Below, in pieces: positions 61,226-64,000 of a stretch of DNA of 64,000 nt. Source of the DNA: Flavobacteriaceae bacterium GF1 (GTDB lineage: Bacteria > Bacteroidota > Bacteroidia > Flavobacteriales > Flavobacteriaceae); assembly GCA_009797885.1 (NCBI GenBank), contig WNKP01000010.1, positions 62,001 through 126,000 on the forward strand. Reading direction: 5' to 3'. Made by a program: the position numbers and the translations under genes. The notes under the pieces are model-generated. The model was not told the DNA's origin. It saw nothing but the letters and a program-made list of their open reading frames with translations, and searched no databases. Numbering within the stretch: position 1 is the stretch's first letter; each line of letters starts with the position of its first letter.

Positions 61226-62593
61226 ATGCATTACACAATTGTTGACATAGAAACCACTGGGAATGGTCTAAAGGGGAATAAGATCACTGAGATTTCCATT
61301 TTTAAGTTCGATGGAGAGGATATTATTGATGAATTTACGAGTTTGGTAAATCCTGAATGCCCCATTCCCTTCTTTATTACGGGACTTACGGGAATCGACG
61401 ACCAAATGGTACAACGGTCACCTACGTTTCATCAAATTGCCCATGAGGTCCTGGAAATAACCAAGGATTGTGTATTTGTGGCGCATGCCGTTAATTTTGA
61501 TTATGGGGTCATAAAGGAAGAATTTCGACAATTGGGAATGGACTTTATCCGCAAAAAGCTTTGTACGGTTCGCCTTTCCAGAAAACTGGTTCCCGGTTTA
61601 CAGTCCTATAGTTTGGGAAAACTGTGTTCTGCCACGGGTATTCCCATAAGAAATAGACATAGGGCGAAAGGGGATGCCGAGGCTACCGTTCTTCTTTTTA
61701 AACAGCTTTTACAAAGACCAAATGCCCAAAAAATCCTGACCGATTTCCTAAATTCCAAGAACCAGGAAGCTACCCTTCCACCTCATTTGGACAAAAAAAT
61801 AGTGGACAAAATCCCCAATAAACCCGGAATCTATTATTTCCTGGACCAGGTTGGCAGTATCATATATATAGGCAAGGCCAAAAACCTCAGAAAAAGGGTC
61901 CTCGGTCATTTTTATGATAAATCCGAACATGAGGTACGCCTATGTAGGGAAATTGCAAATATTGATTTTGAACTATCCGGAAGCGAACTAATTGCATTGC
62001 TTATGGAATCTGCTGCCATTAAGGAGCATTTTCCCAAATACAACCGTGCGCAAAAACGTGTGGTAAAACGGTACGGCATTTTTAGTTATGAAGACCGAAA
62101 TGGCATCTTACATTTAGGATTTACACCTACAAAGCAACTAACGAAACCCTTGGTGGCCTTTGGCAATCCCACCGATTGTCGAATCTTTTTAAAAAGACTA
62201 TGTGACGATCATGGGCTTTGCCCCAAATACTGCCAATTGGTACCTGCCACTTCAAATAGTGACCTATGTCTACAGAACCACTGTAAAGGCGACTGTCAAA
62301 ATAAGGAGAACATTCCGGAATACAATTTCAAGGTCAGGAATGCCATTGCTTCCATTTCCAGGCCCATGGCACAATTGGTATTGAGACAACCGGGAAGAAA
62401 TGCCCAAGAAAACGCATTTGTCCTAATGGAAAACGATGTATACGTAGGATATGGTTTTATTGATATAGCACATTCCATTTCTTCGATCGAGGACCTTAAG
62501 GCCTTTCTTATACCCCAAAAGAATACATTTGAGACCCAACGGATTCTAGAAAATGCCGTATTGAAAATGGATGATTTAAAAACCTTGTTTTAG
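61226..62593 (+). CDS. Exonuclease (DNA Pol III epsilon-like) fused to GIY-YIG nuclease
   Basis: 455 residues from the ATG at 61226, where the exonuclease begins at once (M-H-Y-T-I-V-D-I-E-T-T-G); ATG 61190 or TTG 61178 would add 12-16 residues without a domain. A DEDDh 3'-5' exonuclease (about 1-165: D-I-E-T-T-G, N-F-D-Y-G, H-R-A-K-G-D-A-E) is followed by a GIY-YIG endonuclease domain (about 195-275: K-P-G-I-Y-Y-F ... I-I-Y-I-G-K-A-K-N-L-R-K-R-V) and a C-terminal region with cysteines (C-L-Q-N-H-C-K-G-D-C). This resembles Cho/UvrC-type repair nucleases, so a DNA-repair role is likely. Confidence 0.88.
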   Translation: MHYTIVDIETTGNGLKGNKITEISIFKFDGEDIIDEFTSLVNPECPIPFFITGLTGIDDQMVQRSPTFHQIAHEVLEITKDCVFVAHAVNFDYGVIKEEFRQLGMDFIRKKLCTVRLSRKLVPGLQSYSLGKLCSATGIPIRNRHRAKGDAEATVLLFKQLLQRPNAQKILTDFLNSKNQEATLPPHLDKKIVDKIPNKPGIYYFLDQVGSIIYIGKAKNLRKRVLGHFYDKSEHEVRLCREIANIDFELSGSELIALLMESAAIKEHFPKYNRAQKRVVKRYGIFSYEDRNGILHLGFTPTKQLTKPLVAFGNPTDCRIFLKRLCDDHGLCPKYCQLVPATSNSDLCLQNHCKGDCQNKENIPEYNFKVRNAIASISRPMAQLVLRQPGRNAQENAFVLMENDVYVGYGFIDIAHSISSIEDLKAFLIPQKNTFETQRILENAVLKMDDLKTLF

Positions 62594-62638
62594 ATTATTT
62601 AGTACCTTAGAACGGCCAACATTAACTAACCCATATCC

Positions 62639-63682
62639 GTGCTTTCCAATGCAAAAAAAATTTTAGGTTTCGATGATACTCTATTGTCAATAGTGGGTGT
62701 AATCCTCAATACTTCGATTTCCATGGGTATCTATTTTGGTGGGGCCCTGTTTGAAGTTTCTTTCGTTCCTTTTGTCCTAAGATGGAGCATACAACTCATA
62801 GGAATATCCATTTTATGGATTGTGACAAGAAATTTTTATATAGCAATCGTAAAAAAATATCCCGGATATACCAATAGGCATAGAAGATGGACCTTATTAC
62901 CCTTATTATACCTCCCATTTTGGGCAATAATGTTGTTTTCCATTTTGTATCTAAGGCCCTTGGTAGCTATAAAATTGCCCGGATATGCAGACCCATTTAT
63001 CGGTATGGAAATCGTTGTGGGAGGCATCATTCTTCTGGTGGACATCTGTATATACGAATCGCTCCATATGTACGCTGAACTCAACGACGTCAAAATCAAG
63101 GAAGAAAGAATGGAAAAAGAGCGTATATCCTCACAATTGATAAGTCTAAGAAATCAAATAAGCCCCCATTTTCTTTTCAATAGCTTAAATACATTGGTTT
63201 ATCTTATTGACGAGGATAAAGAAAAAGGAAAAGAATTTGTGCACAAGCTTTCCTATATCTATAAATGTATTTTGGAAGCCTCGGACAAGGACCTGGTCTC
63301 GGTTAAGGAAGAAATGGAGTATATCAACGCATATTCCGAACTGCTCAGTCAACGTTTTGGAAACAACCTAAACTTCAACTTTCAGATTGAAGACAATGAA
63401 CGGGAAAAAAAGATTGTTTCATTGGCACTTCAAGTAGGTATTGAAAATGCGGTTAAGCACAATATTATTTCCAGAAAAAAACCTTTGACCATAGATGTCA
63501 TTTCACAAAACGACTGTCTCATTGTAAGGAACAACCTGCAAAGAAAGTCCAATGACATGTTCAACAACGGTTTTGGGCTAAAAAACATAGCTAACCGCTA
63601 TAAGTTATTGACCAATAGAAAAATTGAAATAGTAAAAGGAGAAAATGATTTCATCCTTAAAATCCCCCTCATCAATATGTGA
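62639..63682 (+). CDS. LytS-type sensor histidine kinase (right-edge pair)
   Basis: 347 residues from a GTG start at 62639; a stop codon 12 nt upstream in frame rules out a longer protein. Four membrane helices (about 13-35, 42-65, 84-105, 120-145) with short loops precede the kinase part. The phosphorylated histidine is His177 in Q-I-S-P-H-F-L-F-N-S-L-N, and the ATPase shows G-I-E-N-A-V-K-H-N and G-F-G-L-K-N-I. It pairs with the regulator that follows after 76 bp. Confidence 0.9.
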   Translation: MLSNAKKILGFDDTLLSIVGVILNTSISMGIYFGGALFEVSFVPFVLRWSIQLIGISILWIVTRNFYIAIVKKYPGYTNRHRRWTLLPLLYLPFWAIMLFSILYLRPLVAIKLPGYADPFIGMEIVVGGIILLVDICIYESLHMYAELNDVKIKEERMEKERISSQLISLRNQISPHFLFNSLNTLVYLIDEDKEKGKEFVHKLSYIYKCILEASDKDLVSVKEEMEYINAYSELLSQRFGNNLNFNFQIEDNEREKKIVSLALQVGIENAVKHNIISRKKPLTIDVISQNDCLIVRNNLQRKSNDMFNNGFGLKNIANRYKLLTNRKIEIVKGENDFILKIPLINM

Positions 63683-63758
63683 CACTACAACAAAGTTGGT
63701 GTTCCATTTATCAACTAAATAATAATTTAAAACTAGGTTTGTGAATTCAGTTATAAAA

Positions 63759-64000
63759 ATGGGGAAATTATTGAAAATAGTTATTGTAGAGGATGAACCA
63801 ATATCTTCGGCGTATCTTAAGAAGCTTATCAATGATTCCGGAATTGAGCATGAAATTGTTGCCGAACTCGACAGTATTGCGGATTGCCTGATCTTCTTTA
63901 GTGAACAACCGATTTACGATATCATTTTTATGGATATCCATTTGGGGGATGGCACCTGTTTCGAATTGTTAAATTCCCTGACCATAGAAAAGCCCATAAT
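63759..64000 (+). CDS. Response regulator receiver domain, cut by the right edge
   Basis: 80 codons are visible from the ATG at 63759 (a GTG at 63741 is also in frame). The receiver domain shows Glu11-Asp12-Glu13 (I-V-E-D-E-P) and phosphoacceptor Asp59 in I-I-F-M-D-I-H-L-G-D-G. The DNA-binding part lies beyond the window; LytTR is expected because the preceding kinase is of the LytS type. Confidence 0.88.
   Translation, partial: MGKLLKIVIVEDEPISSAYLKKLINDSGIEHEIVAELDSIADCLIFFSEQPIYDIIFMDIHLGDGTCFELLNSLTIEKPI

Noticed and set aside
1-64000. tRNA, rRNA, IS element, integrase or attachment site
   Set aside because: Reading the intergenic stretches gave no cloverleaf, transposase motif or terminal inverted repeats, so no horizontal-transfer boundary can be supported.

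Overview
The window looks like the chromosome of a marine Flavobacteriaceae bacterium (Bacteroidota). The supporting signs are a type IX secretion C-terminal sorting domain, a PorP/SprF protein, SusC/SusD and TonB-dependent receptors, many lipoproteins with short lipoboxes, AT-rich TANNTTTG-like promoters, weak ribosome binding sites and LytS/LytTR signalling. The genus cannot be resolved by reading alone. No tRNA, rRNA, CRISPR array or transposase was found.

Left part (1-11.9 kb, minus strand): two paralogous giant surface proteins with BspA-like (DUF285) and Ig-like/HYR/DUF5011 repeats. The first runs off the left edge. The second is translationally coupled to an FN3 lipoprotein and followed by a PorP/SprF outer-membrane protein. 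Both giant genes carry a homologous ~540-bp leader, so gene and leader were duplicated together. At 12-19 kb lies a group of poorly known genes: a CelD/BcsL-type GNAT, a six-helix membrane protein, an ATP-grasp ligase and a large membrane-anchored patatin-like lipase.

Centre (19-46 kb): a pectin/uronate utilisation locus. A divergent pair of operons encodes KDG kinase, KDPG aldolase and a DctPQM TRAP transporter on the minus strand, and altronate dehydratase, an SDR presumed to be a fructuronate reductase, and mannonate dehydratase on the plus strand. A second block holds LacI regulator, uronate isomerase and tagaturonate reductase (plus), diverging from a TonB receptor, a beta-helix lipoprotein, a secreted enolase-superfamily enzyme, two GH28 polygalacturonases, an unassigned alpha-barrel lipoprotein and a GH2 with a uronate-recognition NxK motif (minus). 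All steps from galacturonate and glucuronate to pyruvate plus glyceraldehyde-3-phosphate are present. A 20-bp palindrome, TTGTGCAATCGATTGCACAA, lies between the two catabolic operons and recurs in degenerate form between the TonB receptor and lacI and inside the start of uxaC. This links the scattered units into one inferred LacI regulon. A LytTR regulator, NTF2-like protein, DOMON protein and LytS kinase sit in the middle.

Right part (46-64 kb): aspartase, a small hypothetical gene, then a SusC/SusD operon with two surface lipoproteins sharing a C-terminal module and an esterase-like lipoprotein. It is preceded by a FecR anti-sigma and a divergent ECF sigma gene. Between fecR and susC there is a plus-strand promoter plus a terminator hairpin, suggesting a ~75-nt antisense RNA over the susC leader. 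The window ends with a secreted unknown protein, an exonuclease/GIY-YIG fusion, and a LytS kinase with its LytTR-type regulator cut by the right edge.
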